DNA from: Agrobacterium rosae
Lineage (GTDB): Bacteria > Pseudomonadota > Alphaproteobacteria > Rhizobiales > Rhizobiaceae
NCBI RefSeq assembly: GCF_002915175.1
Contig: NZ_NXEJ01000012.1
Span: 179,948 to 243,947 of the forward strand
Length of the DNA stretch: 64,000 bases
Reading direction: 5' to 3'
Shown here: positions 1-9,368 of the stretch, in pieces
How the letters are laid out: each line of letters starts with the position of its first letter
Numbering within the stretch: the first letter of the stretch is position 1
Notes under the pieces: model-generated
The model's database searches: none
Told to the model about the DNA's origin: nothing
What the model saw: the letters and a program-made list of their open reading frames with translations, nothing else
Position numbers and translations under genes: made by a program

Positions 1-298
1 CTACCACCCGTTTGATGAGGTCGTTGGAGCGTCGCGCCCAAACCTTGGCCGCCGATTGATCTCCGACATGCGGTGCCATGGCTGAAGCCCGGGGTGAAAA
101 GATTGTCATGTCCGCACCGCGTTCGCGCAACAGCCGCAACTGGTTGGCTTCGATCGTTTCGCGGATCTCGTCATCCGAGATCTCGGGATAAGCGGGATCG
201 ATATCGCCGCCATTCGCGATGGCGTCTTCCTGCTGGCCTCGCCACGTGGTGTGGGGGGCAGGCGCGGTGGTGTAATGGCCGTGGCAATCAATAATCAT
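1..298 (-). CDS. ligJ: 4-oxalomesaconate hydratase, amidohydrolase family (LigJ-type), N-terminal part, cut by left edge
   Basis: The reverse strand reads from an ATG at 298 off the left edge, giving about 99 residues. It opens MIIDCHGHYTTAP, the metal-binding HxH motif that begins LigJ-type amidohydrolases, and continues with ERGADMTIFSPRAS, also typical of LigJ. LigJ hydrates 4-oxalomesaconate (OMA) to 4-carboxy-4-hydroxy-2-oxoadipate (CHA) in the protocatechuate 4,5-cleavage and gallate pathways. The CHA aldolase and OMA tautomerase genes at 3.3-5.1 kb act on either side of this step, which supports the call. The rest of the gene lies outside the window, so integrity cannot be judged. Confidence 0.88.
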   Translation of the reverse strand, partial: MIIDCHGHYTTAPAPHTTWRGQQEDAIANGGDIDPAYPEISDDEIRETIEANQLRLLRERGADMTIFSPRASAMAPHVGDQSAAKVWARRSNDLIKRVV

Positions 299-444
299 GG
301 CGTTGTGGTCCTCCAACATTTCCAATCAGCCGCAAGCGTCGGCTTCGGCAGCGTCAATGATCAACGGAGGGCGCCAGGCGCGGTCAGGCTTGGCGAGCTG
401 TTCTCCTCCCTCGTCGTAAAAGCTTTATACGCGTTCGGTCGTCG

Positions 445-1698
445 CTAAGCATATCGGAACGAGTTTCGCGCCATTAGTTTTTCTGAAGTCCAGTCGCTGC
501 ATGCCCGTCGGAATTCTGCCACGAACGCGGCCTGGAGGCGTGTCGGCCGCCAATCGTCACGTACCGTCAGCCCGATTTTTCGCTGCGACGAAAAAGCACT
601 CGGCACTTCGACCAACAGTCCGGCTCGACGCTCAAGGATGAACTGATCGCGCGACATCAGGGTCAGCCAGTCATCGCTGAGCATTAAACCTCTGCTGATC
701 GCGACCGAATTGCTCTCGATGCGCATCGCCGGTGGATCTATGTCGCGCTCGGAAAACATTTCATCCCAACGCACCCGCATGGGGGCCCTGCTCGCCGCGA
801 TGATCCATGGGAAATCCCTCAAGCGGCCATAGTCGAAATCGTGCTCCATGGTCAGCGGGTGGTCAGCCCGTGCGACAATCACGAGATCATCATCAAACAA
901 TTCCTCCTGAACGACATCCTTGGAGGGCGCTGGCTCGCGGATCGCACCAATCAGGACATCCATCTGACCAGTGCGCAGATTTGTCAGCAGGTCAGGGTAG
1001 GGTCCCTCAAGCACGGTAATTTTCGCGGCCGGATAGGCGCTAGAGAACCTGGCAAGCGCCCGTGGCAGAAGGATTGCCTGCGCCATGGGCAACGTTCCGA
1101 TGGTGATACGCCCGGCACCCTCCAGCCGCAATGCCGCCAGTTCGTCGAAGCCAGCCTCGAATTCAGCAAAGGCCAATTGCGCGAAACGCAGAAGATGTGC
1201 CGCAGCAGGGGTCGGCTGAACCGTTCGTCCATGGCGTGTCAGAAGCAATATCCCCAAAAGTTGCTCAAGCTCTCGGGCCGAGCGATGGAGGGCTGGTTCT
1301 GATAAACCCGTTACCTTCGACGCCAGTGCGAAACTTCCGGCCTGATCGACGGCCGTCAGCGCTCTCAGTTGGCTGAGCGTGATGCGGCGCTCGATATTTG
1401 GTAGCGCCGGCAAACGGGCAGAACGCCGAACGCCCTGCCCACCTTTGACGATGTAGGCAAGCGCTCTTTCGATCCGTTCCGTCATCAACGCGCCCGCCGG
1501 GGTCATGACCACTCCGCCGGGCTGACGCTCGAGAAGATTGCAACCAACCTGTGCTTCGACCTTTGCCACAGCCTGCGTGACGGCCGGCTGCGACAGGTTC
1601 ATCGCAAGGGCAGCATTACTGATGCTTCCGGTCCGACCGGCAATGGCGACCGCCTCGAAGTGGCGGAGATTGATTTCACGATGCGTGTACATTGCCAT
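445..1698 (-). CDS. LysR-family regulator with two tandem N-terminal HTH domains
   Basis: The protein is about 417 residues from the ATG at 1698, against roughly 300 for an ordinary LysR regulator. A first LysR-type winged helix runs about residues 9-67 (INLRHFEAV...SQPAVTQAVAKVE). A second follows at about 104-165 (ITLSQLRALTAVDQAGSF...LSEPALHRSARELEQ). A periplasmic-binding-like effector domain then runs to the C-terminus. It sits between ligJ (same strand) and the dctA-aldolase-tautomerase genes (divergent), so it probably controls this catabolic block, with an OMA-pathway metabolite as likely effector. The start is uncertain: ATGs at 1692, 1698 and 1734 all keep the first HTH, and none has a strong ribosome site. 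Confidence 0.85.
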   Translation of the reverse strand: MAMYTHREINLRHFEAVAIAGRTGSISNAALAMNLSQPAVTQAVAKVEAQVGCNLLERQPGGVVMTPAGALMTERIERALAYIVKGGQGVRRSARLPALPNIERRITLSQLRALTAVDQAGSFALASKVTGLSEPALHRSARELEQLLGILLLTRHGRTVQPTPAAAHLLRFAQLAFAEFEAGFDELAALRLEGAGRITIGTLPMAQAILLPRALARFSSAYPAAKITVLEGPYPDLLTNLRTGQMDVLIGAIREPAPSKDVVQEELFDDDLVIVARADHPLTMEHDFDYGRLRDFPWIIAASRAPMRVRWDEMFSERDIDPPAMRIESNSVAISRGLMLSDDWLTLMSRDQFILERRAGLLVEVPSAFSSQRKIGLTVRDDWRPTRLQAAFVAEFRRACSDWTSEKLMARNSFRYA

Positions 1699-1963
1699 AC
1701 TTAACCAGAACTTATGGCAGGTGCGCAATTCCATTTTGCTTTTTCCGGCGGCTCGTCGCTTAATTTCACAAGGAGGACGAGGAGGAAGTGTTCCGAAAAT
1801 CTGACCGACTGCGCCTTCGTCGTGGCATGTCCGCGGTTTCGGATCGTGTGGATCAAATCGATTCCTCTTCACGTGCTGCTGTTCGGACAGGGGTGGGATT
1901 TCACAGTCTGGCTTCCGAACGACAGCACCGTCCGCATACGTGATTCAGGGAGGAGACCAACAC

Positions 1964-3295
1964 GTGGCTTATTCAAGTGCAACCAATCCCTCGCCAACCA
2001 AGGCGAGTGACCGCAGCAGATTTGGGATTTTCGGGCAGCTCTGGTTCCAAGTGCTCGCAGGAACCATATTCGGCATTCTTCTCGGACATTTCGCACCGGA
2101 CATCGCCGTTGCAATGAAGCCGTTTGGCGATGCCTTCATCAAGATGATCCGCATGATGATCGGACCCATCATCTTCGTTACAGTTGTCCATGGCATCGCC
2201 GGCATGAACGACATGAAAAGTGTGGGGCGCGTTGCGCTGAAGTCGATTATCTATTTCGAGGTCGTCACGACGATCGCGTTGGTTTTCGGACTTGTCGCTG
2301 TCAATCTCTGGAAGCCCGGAGCGGGCATGAACATCGATCCGGCGACACTGGATGCCTCGTCGATCAAATCCTACGTAGCGACGGCTCACGACCAGTCGAT
2401 GACGGCATATTTCATGGGCATCATTCCCGATAGCTTCGTCAGTGCCTTTACGCAGGGACACGTCCTCCAGGTTCTGTTCATCTCGGTTCTTTTTGGTATC
2501 GCACTGGCGTCGATCGGGGAGCGCGGCAAGCCGATCTTTCATGTGATCGAGAGCGCCTCGCAGGGCTTTTTCAAGATCATCGGTTACATCATGTATTTCG
2601 CCCCGCTTGGCGCGTTCGGGGCCATCGCGTTCACCATCGGCCAGTTCGGCACGTCGTCGCTATGGTCTCTGGGTTCGCTGATTATCGAGTTCTTCGTCAT
2701 CTGTGCCCTGTTCACGGCGATCGTTTTCGGCGGGATTGCCCACTGGTGTGGCGTCAGCCTGTTGCGACTGTTCAGCTATCTATGGGACGAGATCATTATT
2801 GTCGCCGCCACAACGTCGACCGAGACCGTCCTGCCACGGCTCATTGAGAAGATGGGCAAGGTGGGCTGCGAGGAATCTGTCGTAGGATTCGTGGTCCCTG
2901 CGGGCTACTCGTTCAATCTTGATGGCACATGCCTTTATCTGACGACGGTCGCTGTTTTTCTTGCCCAGGCCACAAACACGCCTTTGACGATCTGGCATGA
3001 GCTTAGCCTAATCGGCGTGCTTCTTCTGACATCCAAGGGTGCGGCAGGTGTAGCTGGTGCGGCTTTTGTCGTTCTAGCGGCCACTTTGAGCACAACGGGT
3101 GCTATCCCTGTTGCCAGCATTGCGCTGATCCTTGGGATCCATCGTATTCTGGCCGAAGGCTTGACCTTCGTGAATCTCATCGGCAACGCGCTCGCTTCGA
3201 TTGTTATTGCCAAATGGGAAGGCAAACTCGACGAGCGGATACTGGCGGAAACCGTCGGAAATGCGCGTCTGCGACGTGCGCACGGCGTAGCCTAA
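1964..3295 (+). CDS. DctA-like dicarboxylate:cation symporter (DAACS family)
   Basis: A 443-residue hydrophobic membrane protein of the sodium/proton dicarboxylate symporter family. It has the N-terminal pattern [20 protein letters not shown], the [14 protein letters not shown] segment and, near residue 355, the family's substrate-site stretch [19 protein letters not shown]. The chosen start is GTG at 1964, because a strong GGGAGGAG lies 9 bases upstream; the only in-frame ATG (1940) has no such site. It is the first gene divergent from the tandem-HTH LysR gene and lies 40 bases before the aldolase. DctA proteins import C4-dicarboxylates. Given the neighbours, this copy may instead import a di- or tricarboxylic aromatic breakdown product, but that is inference. 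Confidence 0.88.
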   Translation: MAYSSATNPSPTKASDRSRFGIFGQLWFQVLAGTIFGILLGHFAPDIAVAMKPFGDAFIKMIRMMIGPIIFVTVVHGIAGMNDMKSVGRVALKSIIYFEVVTTIALVFGLVAVNLWKPGAGMNIDPATLDASSIKSYVATAHDQSMTAYFMGIIPDSFVSAFTQGHVLQVLFISVLFGIALASIGERGKPIFHVIESASQGFFKIIGYIMYFAPLGAFGAIAFTIGQFGTSSLWSLGSLIIEFFVICALFTAIVFGGIAHWCGVSLLRLFSYLWDEIIIVAATTSTETVLPRLIEKMGKVGCEESVVGFVVPAGYSFNLDGTCLYLTTVAVFLAQATNTPLTIWHELSLIGVLLLTSKGAAGVAGAAFVVLAATLSTTGAIPVASIALILGIHRILAEGLTFVNLIGNALASIVIAKWEGKLDERILAETVGNARLRRAHGVA

Positions 3296-3335
3296 GACTG
3301 GATCCGAAAGCTTTTATACAAAGGGAACCAAAGAC

Positions 3336-4007
3336 ATGGGTATAGTTGTTCAGAATATCGAACGGGTTGCGGTCGACATCCTTGACCGGCTCGCCACTGC
3401 CGGTGTGGCGACCGTTCACGAGGCGCAGGGGCGCAAGGGGATGCTCGCCAGCTACATGCGTCCGATCTACGCGGGCGCGCAGATCGCTGGTTCGGCAGTG
3501 ACAATCTCGTCCCCGCCTGGCGACAACTGGATGCTTCACGTGGCCATCGAACAGCTCAAGGACGGCGACATCCTCGTCCTGGCACCGACATCACCCTGTG
3601 ACAACGGCTATTTTGGAGACCTCCTGGCAACGTCGGCAATGGCACGCGGCTGCAAAGGGTTGGTGATCGATGCGGGTGTGCGTGACATCCGCGACCTGAC
3701 CGCCATGGGCTTTCCGGTTTGGTCGAAGGCAATCTCTGCGCAGGGTACGGTCAAGGAGACCGTCGGTTCGGTCAACGTGCCGATTGTTTGTGCCGGTGCC
3801 CATATCGAGGCGGGCGATATTATCATTGCCGACGATGACGGCGTCTGCGTCGTCAAACGCACGGAAGCCACGGAAGTTCTTGCCGCGGCCGAAAAGCGCC
3901 TTGCCAATGAAGAGGCCAAGCGTAGCCGTCTTGCCGCAGGCGAGTTGGGTCTGGATATCTATGACATGCGCCCGACCCTGGAGAAGAAAGGTCTGCGTTA
4001 TGTATGA
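3336..4007 (+). CDS. ligK: 4-carboxy-4-hydroxy-2-oxoadipate aldolase (RraA-like fold)
   Basis: A 223-residue class II pyruvate aldolase of the HMG/CHA aldolase family. The core pattern GYFGD (91-95) and DAGVRD (112-117) supplies the Arg116 and Asp117 expected to bind pyruvate and the divalent metal. The enzyme splits CHA into pyruvate and oxaloacetate, the last step of the protocatechuate 4,5-cleavage and gallate routes, in the cytoplasm. Its stop overlaps the start of the tautomerase gene by 8 bases, so the two are probably translationally coupled. Stand-alone RraA proteins (RNase E regulators) share the fold, but the length and the ligJ/galD neighbours favour the aldolase (LigK/GalC type). 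Confidence 0.88.
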   Translation: MGIVVQNIERVAVDILDRLATAGVATVHEAQGRKGMLASYMRPIYAGAQIAGSAVTISSPPGDNWMLHVAIEQLKDGDILVLAPTSPCDNGYFGDLLATSAMARGCKGLVIDAGVRDIRDLTAMGFPVWSKAISAQGTVKETVGSVNVPIVCAGAHIEAGDIIIADDDGVCVVKRTEATEVLAAAEKRLANEEAKRSRLAAGELGLDIYDMRPTLEKKGLRYV

Positions 4008-5064
4008 GAACGGCATACCCTGCCTCTGGATGCGCGGCGGCACGTCTAAAGGGGCGTATTTTCTGGCCGAGCACCTGCCCGTCGATCCGCCTGAACGCGA
4101 TGCGCTTTTGCTGCGCATCATGGGCTCGCCGGATCCGCGCCAGATCGACGGTATCGGCGGGGCCGACCCCTTGACGTCCAAGGTCGCCATCCTCTCACCC
4201 TCCAGCCGCGAGGATGCCGATGTCAATTATCTGTTTCTGCAGGTCTTCGTGGAACAGGGACTGGTCAGTGACGCCCAGGGATGCGGCAACATTCTGGCCG
4301 GGGTCGGACCGGCAGCGATCGAGCGTAGTCTGGTGGCGGCGAAAGACGGTGTCACGGAGGTCAGGATCCATATGGTCAACACCGGTGAAGTGGCAGTTGC
4401 CAAGGTCGTGACGCCAGACGGACGCGTCACCTATGCGGGCGATACCGAGATCGCTGGTGTGCCCGGGCGACACGCGGCTGTCCCGCTTCTGTTCGAAAAC
4501 ATAGCCGGATCGATGTGCGGCGCTCTTTTGCCGACCGGAAACGAGGTCGATGTCATCGACGAGATTCCGGCGACATTGATCGATAATGGCATGCCCTGCG
4601 TCGTGATGCGGGCTGCTGATTTTGGCCTGAGCGGTTCAGAAACGCGCGAGGAAATCGAGGCGAATGAAGCGGTTAAGTCGCGTATCGAAGCCATCCGTTT
4701 GAAGGCCGGCCCGATGATGAACCTGGGTGACGTGACGACAGCCTCTGTTCCCAAGATGACACTGGTTTCTGCGGCGCAAAATGGCGGTGCGATTTCTACC
4801 CGCAGTTTCATCCCCCATCGTGTCCACGCATCCGTTGGCGTGCTGGCTGCAGTGACGGTCGCCACGGCGACGCGGCTTGCGAATAGCCCGGCGGCGGATC
4901 TCGCGACGCAGCCGTCAGACGGACGATATCTGATCGAGCATCCAACCGGTGCCATGGAGGTGTTCCTCGATGCCGGACAGGATGGGGAAATCAAAGCGGC
5001 TGGCACTGTGCGGACCGCACGTAAGCTGTTCGAAGGATTGGTGTTTCCCGCACCTGCCAGCTGA
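4000..5064 (+). CDS. galD: 4-oxalomesaconate tautomerase (PrpF family, GalD-like)
   Basis: A 354-residue PrpF-like isomerase with the two-lobe diaminopimelate-epimerase-type fold. It begins [18 protein letters not shown], the GGTSKG signature being at residues 13-18. A Cys-containing active-site stretch, [14 protein letters not shown], lies near residue 90. GalD interconverts the keto and enol forms of 4-oxalomesaconate so that the hydratase can use it. The ATG at 4000 lies inside the end of the aldolase gene, giving an 8-base overlap; an upstream in-frame ATG at 3784 would run through the whole end of the aldolase and is rejected. PrpF aconitate isomerases are a possible alternative, but the neighbours argue for GalD. 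Confidence 0.86.
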   Translation: MYENGIPCLWMRGGTSKGAYFLAEHLPVDPPERDALLLRIMGSPDPRQIDGIGGADPLTSKVAILSPSSREDADVNYLFLQVFVEQGLVSDAQGCGNILAGVGPAAIERSLVAAKDGVTEVRIHMVNTGEVAVAKVVTPDGRVTYAGDTEIAGVPGRHAAVPLLFENIAGSMCGALLPTGNEVDVIDEIPATLIDNGMPCVVMRAADFGLSGSETREEIEANEAVKSRIEAIRLKAGPMMNLGDVTTASVPKMTLVSAAQNGGAISTRSFIPHRVHASVGVLAAVTVATATRLANSPAADLATQPSDGRYLIEHPTGAMEVFLDAGQDGEIKAAGTVRTARKLFEGLVFPAPAS

Positions 5065-5181
5065 GGCGGAATGGTGTTGTGGCGTCCTCTCGAGGAGGAG
5101 CTTTGGGTGATGCTGCAACTAAGATGATAACGATCTTTGAGACGCCCGCCATGCGGGACAAGATAAATGGGAGGAGTAGAC

Positions 5182-6177
5182 ATGAACAGTTTGACAAGAT
5201 GGGTTTGCCGGTGCGTTCTAATCATGACGATGGTCGGTTCGGCCCTCGCATCATCCCTGATGCCGACAGCGGCGGCAGAGAACTACCCCAGCCGTGATAT
5301 CACTTTGGTCCTGCCATTCGGGCCGGGCGGCATCGCTGACATCACCGCTCGTATCGTCGCAAATGCGCTGGGTAAAAAGCTCGGCCAACAGATCATTATT
5401 CTAAACCAACCCGGTGCAGCAGGTGCGACGGCTGCCCGAGCCGTTCTCAATGCCGAGGCGGATGGCTACACTCTGGCACTGTTTTCGAATGGCACGGCAA
5501 TAAGCGTTCCGCTGTTCAAGAAACTGCCGTTTGATCCGGTTGCAGAGTTTGTTCCGGTTTCGAGCCTTGCCTATTTCGATTTTGTCTTTGTCACCAAGGC
5601 CGACAGCAAGTTCAAAACGCTTAAAGATGTGCTTGATGCCGCCAAGGCCCAGCCAGGTGCACTGAACGTCGGAACGATCAACACGGGAAGCAGCCAGAAT
5701 CTGGCAGCTGAACTGTTCAAGTCAGTGACAGGTGTTGATTTCACCATTGTCCCCTACAAGGCGACGCCAGATCTGCAGGTCGCACTTCTCGGCGGTGAAC
5801 TCGATATGATCATCGACAGCCAGACCGCACTCAAGTCTGCCTTGCAGCAGAATCAGGCCATTGCGATCGCATCGTCTGGGCCGCAGCGGTCCATTCTAAC
5901 CGCAGATGTGCCGACCGCAACAGAATTGGGTGTGAGCGGCTTCGACGTCACATCGTGGAACGCAATTTTTGCCCCGCAAGGAACCCCGCCCGACATTGTA
6001 TCGGCGCTGAACGCCGCGCTGATCGAAGTGCTGTCAGATGAGGCGGTGCGCAAGCGTTTTGCGGATCTCGGCGTTGAGGCGCGGTCGAGCACCCCACAAG
6101 AGATCGGCAAACGTCTGGCTGATGACATCGCCAAGTGGGGAGCCGTGATCCAGACGGCCAACATCCCCAAGCAGTAA
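5182..6177 (+). CDS. Tripartite tricarboxylate transporter (TctC/Bug) substrate-binding protein
   Basis: A 331-residue secreted protein. An N-terminal signal peptide (basic start, hydrophobic core, likely cleavage after PTAAA near residue 31) is followed by the Bug pattern YPSRDITLVLPFGPGGIAD and later NQPGAAGATAARAV. Bug proteins bind carboxylic or aromatic acids in the periplasm and hand them to a TctA/TctB membrane pair. No TctA or TctB gene is in the window, so this is an orphan that must share membrane partners or act as an extracytoplasmic sensor. GGGAGGAG lies 7 bases before the ATG at 5182, fixing the start. Context suggests its ligand is an aromatic acid or a ring-cleavage product. 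Confidence 0.9.
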   Translation: MNSLTRWVCRCVLIMTMVGSALASSLMPTAAAENYPSRDITLVLPFGPGGIADITARIVANALGKKLGQQIIILNQPGAAGATAARAVLNAEADGYTLALFSNGTAISVPLFKKLPFDPVAEFVPVSSLAYFDFVFVTKADSKFKTLKDVLDAAKAQPGALNVGTINTGSSQNLAAELFKSVTGVDFTIVPYKATPDLQVALLGGELDMIIDSQTALKSALQQNQAIAIASSGPQRSILTADVPTATELGVSGFDVTSWNAIFAPQGTPPDIVSALNAALIEVLSDEAVRKRFADLGVEARSSTPQEIGKRLADDIAKWGAVIQTANIPKQ

Positions 6178-6313
6178 GAACATGCGTGGTTGGACGCAAG
6201 TCGATTGCAGACGCGTTGCCAGCGTGAACATGTTTGGCGTTCGCGCGCCTGCAAGCGCGATGTGTGGGCCGCTCTTACGCGGCCTGATGGGTTAGAGCGA
6301 AAGCCCGCCCCAT

Positions 6314-6337
6314 GTTCCCGGTCCCGTGACCGGGAAC
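6314..6337. promoter_or_regulatory. Perfect 10-bp inverted repeat, 4-base loop
   Basis: GTTCCCGGTC (6314-6323) and GACCGGGAAC (6328-6337) are exact inverted repeats separated by CCGT. The element lies between the Bug gene and the dioxygenase start. The RNA would form a strong hairpin, but no run of U follows, so it may be a factor-assisted terminator, an mRNA-stabilising hairpin or an operator. Confidence 0.6.
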
Positions 6338-6372
6338 GGTGTGTAAGGACAAGCGATTGGATGGAAAGAAAC

Positions 6373-7323
6373 ATGGAACCATGCTTTGACATAGCGCATC
6401 TGGCGCATGTCGAGATGTATTCGGACAGGTTCGAAGACAGTCTCGATTTTTTTATCAACGTCTATGGTCTAACCCTCACCGACAGGGACGAAAACTCAGC
6501 CTATTTGCGGGCGTGGGATGACTATGAATTCCACACGTTGAAACTCACCCGGCATACCACAACCGGTGTTGGTCATATCGCCTACCGGACCTCATCTCCG
6601 GAGGCGCTGGCCCGGAGGGTCGAAGTGATCGAAGCAAGCGGGTACCCGGTGATCGGTTGGGTCGATGGTGATCGCGGCCACGGCAAAGCCTTCCGCTTCG
6701 CGGACCCGTTCGGGCATGTCTTCGAAATCTACTTTGATACGGTACGCTACCAACCCCCGGTGACGGAAAAACCCAGACTGAAAAATTTGGCGCAACGGTT
6801 CCACGGTCGCGGATGCCATCCACGCCGGCTCGATCACCTCAACCTGTTGGCAAGTGACGTTTCGGAATTCCGCCGTTTCATGGAAACATGCCTGGGCTCG
6901 CGTGTGACAGAAATGATCCAGCTCGACAACGGTCGGCTTGGCGGCTGCTGGTTCACCATCAACAACAAGACCTACGATCTTGCCTGCACCGAGGAGCACG
7001 GACGCGGCGATGGTCGGCTGCATCATGTTACCTACGCGACGGATACGCGCGAGGATATTCTAAGGGCAGCGGATATCTTTCTGGAAAACGGGGTCCATAT
7101 CGAAACCGGGCCACACAAGCATGCCATTCAGGGTACATTCTTCCTGTATGTCTGGGAGCCGGCTGGAAACCGCGTCGAACTCGCCAATTCCGGTGCCCGC
7201 CTGATCCTCGCCCCCGACTGGGAACCGGTTGTCTGGACAGAAACGGAGCGCAAGAAAGGCCAGGCATGGGGCCTGAAAACAATCGAGACATTCCATACGC
7301 ACGGCACGCCACCAGCCGTTTAG
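6373..7323 (+). CDS. Type I (VOC) extradiol ring-cleavage dioxygenase, catechol 2,3-dioxygenase-like
   Basis: A 316-residue two-domain vicinal-oxygen-chelate enzyme. Each half carries the repeated fold (N half begins FDIAHLAHVEMY; C half begins RRLDHLNLLASDV). The iron ligands expected for type I extradiol enzymes are visible: His155 (LDHLNLL), His217 or 218 (LHHVTY) and Glu269 (NRVELA). It should open a catechol-like ring next to the hydroxyl pair. Protocatechuate and gallate are usually cleaved by the unrelated LigAB/GalA family, so the substrate is unclear; it may act on a catechol that leads into the OMA block. ATG 6373 (GGAAAG just upstream, length like relatives) is preferred; ATG 6361 is also possible. 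Confidence 0.85.
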   Translation: MEPCFDIAHLAHVEMYSDRFEDSLDFFINVYGLTLTDRDENSAYLRAWDDYEFHTLKLTRHTTTGVGHIAYRTSSPEALARRVEVIEASGYPVIGWVDGDRGHGKAFRFADPFGHVFEIYFDTVRYQPPVTEKPRLKNLAQRFHGRGCHPRRLDHLNLLASDVSEFRRFMETCLGSRVTEMIQLDNGRLGGCWFTINNKTYDLACTEEHGRGDGRLHHVTYATDTREDILRAADIFLENGVHIETGPHKHAIQGTFFLYVWEPAGNRVELANSGARLILAPDWEPVVWTETERKKGQAWGLKTIETFHTHGTPPAV

Positions 7324-7902
7324 TAAGACGCATGATTTCGGTTGGCGGCAACATGATATTGGGACGCACGTGACGCAAAAGGTGCTGTAGCGCGAAGGCA
7401 CGTCTGCGATGTATGAAACGTCGTCGGCAAAGCCCCTCTGGCACGCCTTATTGATAGATGCACCGCGCCATCGGGCATAGCCGCCAGGAGCGATCGATCT
7501 CGATGGGTTAACTCGCAATCGTGAACCGTCCCACGAAGCCGCATATCCGAAGATATCGGAAAGCCCAAGGTGGGCAGGAATAGCCCTCAAACGCGCTGCA
7601 TACATGTTGTGATCAACGAGATGCCGGGCGTCTTGTTTCGGTGAGAGGATCCGGGCGCGCACAGCCGTCGCGTGATCTGAATGTCTGGGTCCCGCAATTG
7701 CGGCAACATCACGAAGATATGCCAAAACGGCATTTCTGAAAGGCGCATTACGAAACTGGTGATATCGCAGAGTGCTGATATGGTTGCTGGGCGATCGAAG
7801 GAGAGCGGTCGCAAGGGAGTTTCCAGGTTTACGCAATCAAGAATGCAGCGATGCACGGGTCGCACAATGGTGGCGAGGCGGCAGCACGTGCAGGAGGTTA
7901 TT
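7324..7902. other. Non-coding stretch, possibly decayed sequence
   Basis: This is 579 bases without a convincing gene. Short frames on both strands lack ribosome sites and family resemblance. A reverse-strand stretch near 7600-7830 reads like part of a helical regulator domain (AVRARILSPKQDARHLVDH), perhaps the remains of a GntR-type gene, but this is a weak impression. The last 100 bases must contain the capA promoter and ribosome site. Confidence 0.35.
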
Positions 7903-9264
7903 ATGGTATCATCTCGGAATTGGAAAGTTAGTCTGGCCGGCGAAGTCATGGTGAGCAGGCCGTTCAGCATGCATGACGAACCGGAGTTTCAAAAGGTCTG
8001 GGAATTGCTGAAAGACGCGGACGTGACTTATGGTCACCTCGAAATGAATTTTGCCGAATATGAAGAATTGAAATGGCCTGCACGCGGACAGGGCATTGGC
8101 AGTTTCATGATGTCGGACCCTGAAATCGCCAAGGACCTGAAGTGGGCTGGCTTCGACATTATGTCGACGGCGCACAATCACAGTTTCGATTTCGGTGCAG
8201 AAGGTCTGTTCGCCACGAAAAAGCACATGAAAGCGGCCGGCATCGTCACAGCAGGCACTGGTGCCGATCTCGAACTTGCCAGCGAACCTGGATATGTCGA
8301 GAAGAAAAACGGACGTGTCGCGCTTGTCTCGACCAGTTCCGGCAACCAGCATTTCATGTGGGCGGGTCATTCCAAAGGCGCACTTCGTGGCCGGCCTGGC
8401 GTCAATCCGCAGCGTCTCACGTTCGAGTTCATGCTCGACCAGGAGACGGCCGATCAACTCAAGGCCTTTGGCGATAAGCTCAATATTGCCAAAAAGCCAA
8501 AGCACGGCCGGGAGGGCTCCTTCGGGATACAGATCCCGGGTGCACAGCAATGGGGCGATCCGGAATCGTTCTTTGTCGGCGACCACTGCGAAATCATCAG
8601 CCGTTGTCACAAGCGCGATCTCGAGCGCAATCTGCGCTCTGTCCATGAAGCGAGGGAAATGGCCGATCTGGTCATCGTCGCGCATCATTTCAGCGTTTCC
8701 GACGGTCCGCGTGGCGATACTCCGCCAGGTTTTGTGAAAGAGTTCGCTCGGGCTGTCATCGATGGTGGTGCCGACATTTACGTCGGCCATGGCTGGCACC
8801 GGACGCTCGGCATTGAAATCTACAATGGCAAGCCGATTTTCTACGGTGTCGGAAATTTCTTCGCACAGTCGGAATTCATCCAGCGCGTGCCCTATGACAG
8901 CTACGATGCATGGGGACACGATGTCGACCGCCTGCAGACACTGACGCCAGCCGCTTATCCACTGCATCCGGGCCTCGATACTCCGGTCGATACATGGTGG
9001 AGCTCGGCGATCATCCAACTCGAAATGCAGGACGAAAAGCTGAAACGCATCCTGTTGCATCCGGTCGAAATGGGCCGCGATACGACACCTGACGTTAAGC
9101 AGACCCGCCGCACCGGAAACGGCGAACATCACAACACGGAAGGTCGTCCGATCCTGGCAAAGGGAGATGACGCTGTCCGAATTCTTGATCGCTATCGCCG
9201 TCTGTCCGAGCCGTTTGGAACGACGATTGTCATCCGGGACGGTGTCGGTGTGATCGAGCTGTAA
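7903..9264 (+). CDS. CapA/PgsA-like metallophosphoesterase-fold protein
   Basis: A 453-residue protein resembling CapA, the poly-gamma-glutamate synthesis/capsule family with a calcineurin-like fold. Visible family blocks are LAGEVMVSRPF at the N-terminus (family usually GDVM or GDIM, so the first metal ligand is Glu rather than Asp), STAHNHSFDFG, and the C-terminal YVGHGWHRTLGIEIYNGKPIF followed by YGVGNFF. There is no clear signal peptide, unlike many CapA proteins. The start at ATG 7903 has CAGGAGG 6 bases upstream; the frame is open from 7681 but lacks a better site. It is the first gene before an oligopeptide-type ABC importer, which suggests a hydrolase or processing enzyme for an imported polymer or peptide. 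Substrate unknown. Confidence 0.8.
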   Translation: MVSSRNWKVSLAGEVMVSRPFSMHDEPEFQKVWELLKDADVTYGHLEMNFAEYEELKWPARGQGIGSFMMSDPEIAKDLKWAGFDIMSTAHNHSFDFGAEGLFATKKHMKAAGIVTAGTGADLELASEPGYVEKKNGRVALVSTSSGNQHFMWAGHSKGALRGRPGVNPQRLTFEFMLDQETADQLKAFGDKLNIAKKPKHGREGSFGIQIPGAQQWGDPESFFVGDHCEIISRCHKRDLERNLRSVHEAREMADLVIVAHHFSVSDGPRGDTPPGFVKEFARAVIDGGADIYVGHGWHRTLGIEIYNGKPIFYGVGNFFAQSEFIQRVPYDSYDAWGHDVDRLQTLTPAAYPLHPGLDTPVDTWWSSAIIQLEMQDEKLKRILLHPVEMGRDTTPDVKQTRRTGNGEHHNTEGRPILAKGDDAVRILDRYRRLSEPFGTTIVIRDGVGVIEL

Positions 9265-9274
9265 ACAGAAAGAC

Positions 9275-9309
9275 CGAATTGCGGCGGAGGAGGATGTCGC
9301 CGCAATTCG
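9275..9309 (+). promoter_or_regulatory. 12-bp perfect stem-loop with an SD-like sequence in the loop
   Basis: CGAATTGCGGCG (9275-9286) pairs exactly with CGCCGCAATTCG (9298-9309). The 11-base loop contains GAGGAGGATG, which resembles a ribosome site. It lies between the capA-like stop (9264) and the ABC ATPase start (9369). No U-run follows, so it may be a terminator-like mRNA end, a processing or stability hairpin, or an operator. Confidence 0.65.
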
Positions 9310-9368
9310 ACAAGAACGACCAGATTGGCCGGATGAACAACGGCCATGGACACGTAGGGAGGTAAAGA

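Noticed and set aside
1694..1718. GCCATA/TATGGC dyad as the LysR operator
   Set aside because: It overlaps the likely start codon of the LysR gene itself and is only 6 bp per arm; no way to separate it from chance.
7909..9132. 407-codon frame on the minus strand opposite the CapA-like gene
   Set aside because: Antisense to a gene with clear CapA motifs; no ribosome site, no recognised domain.
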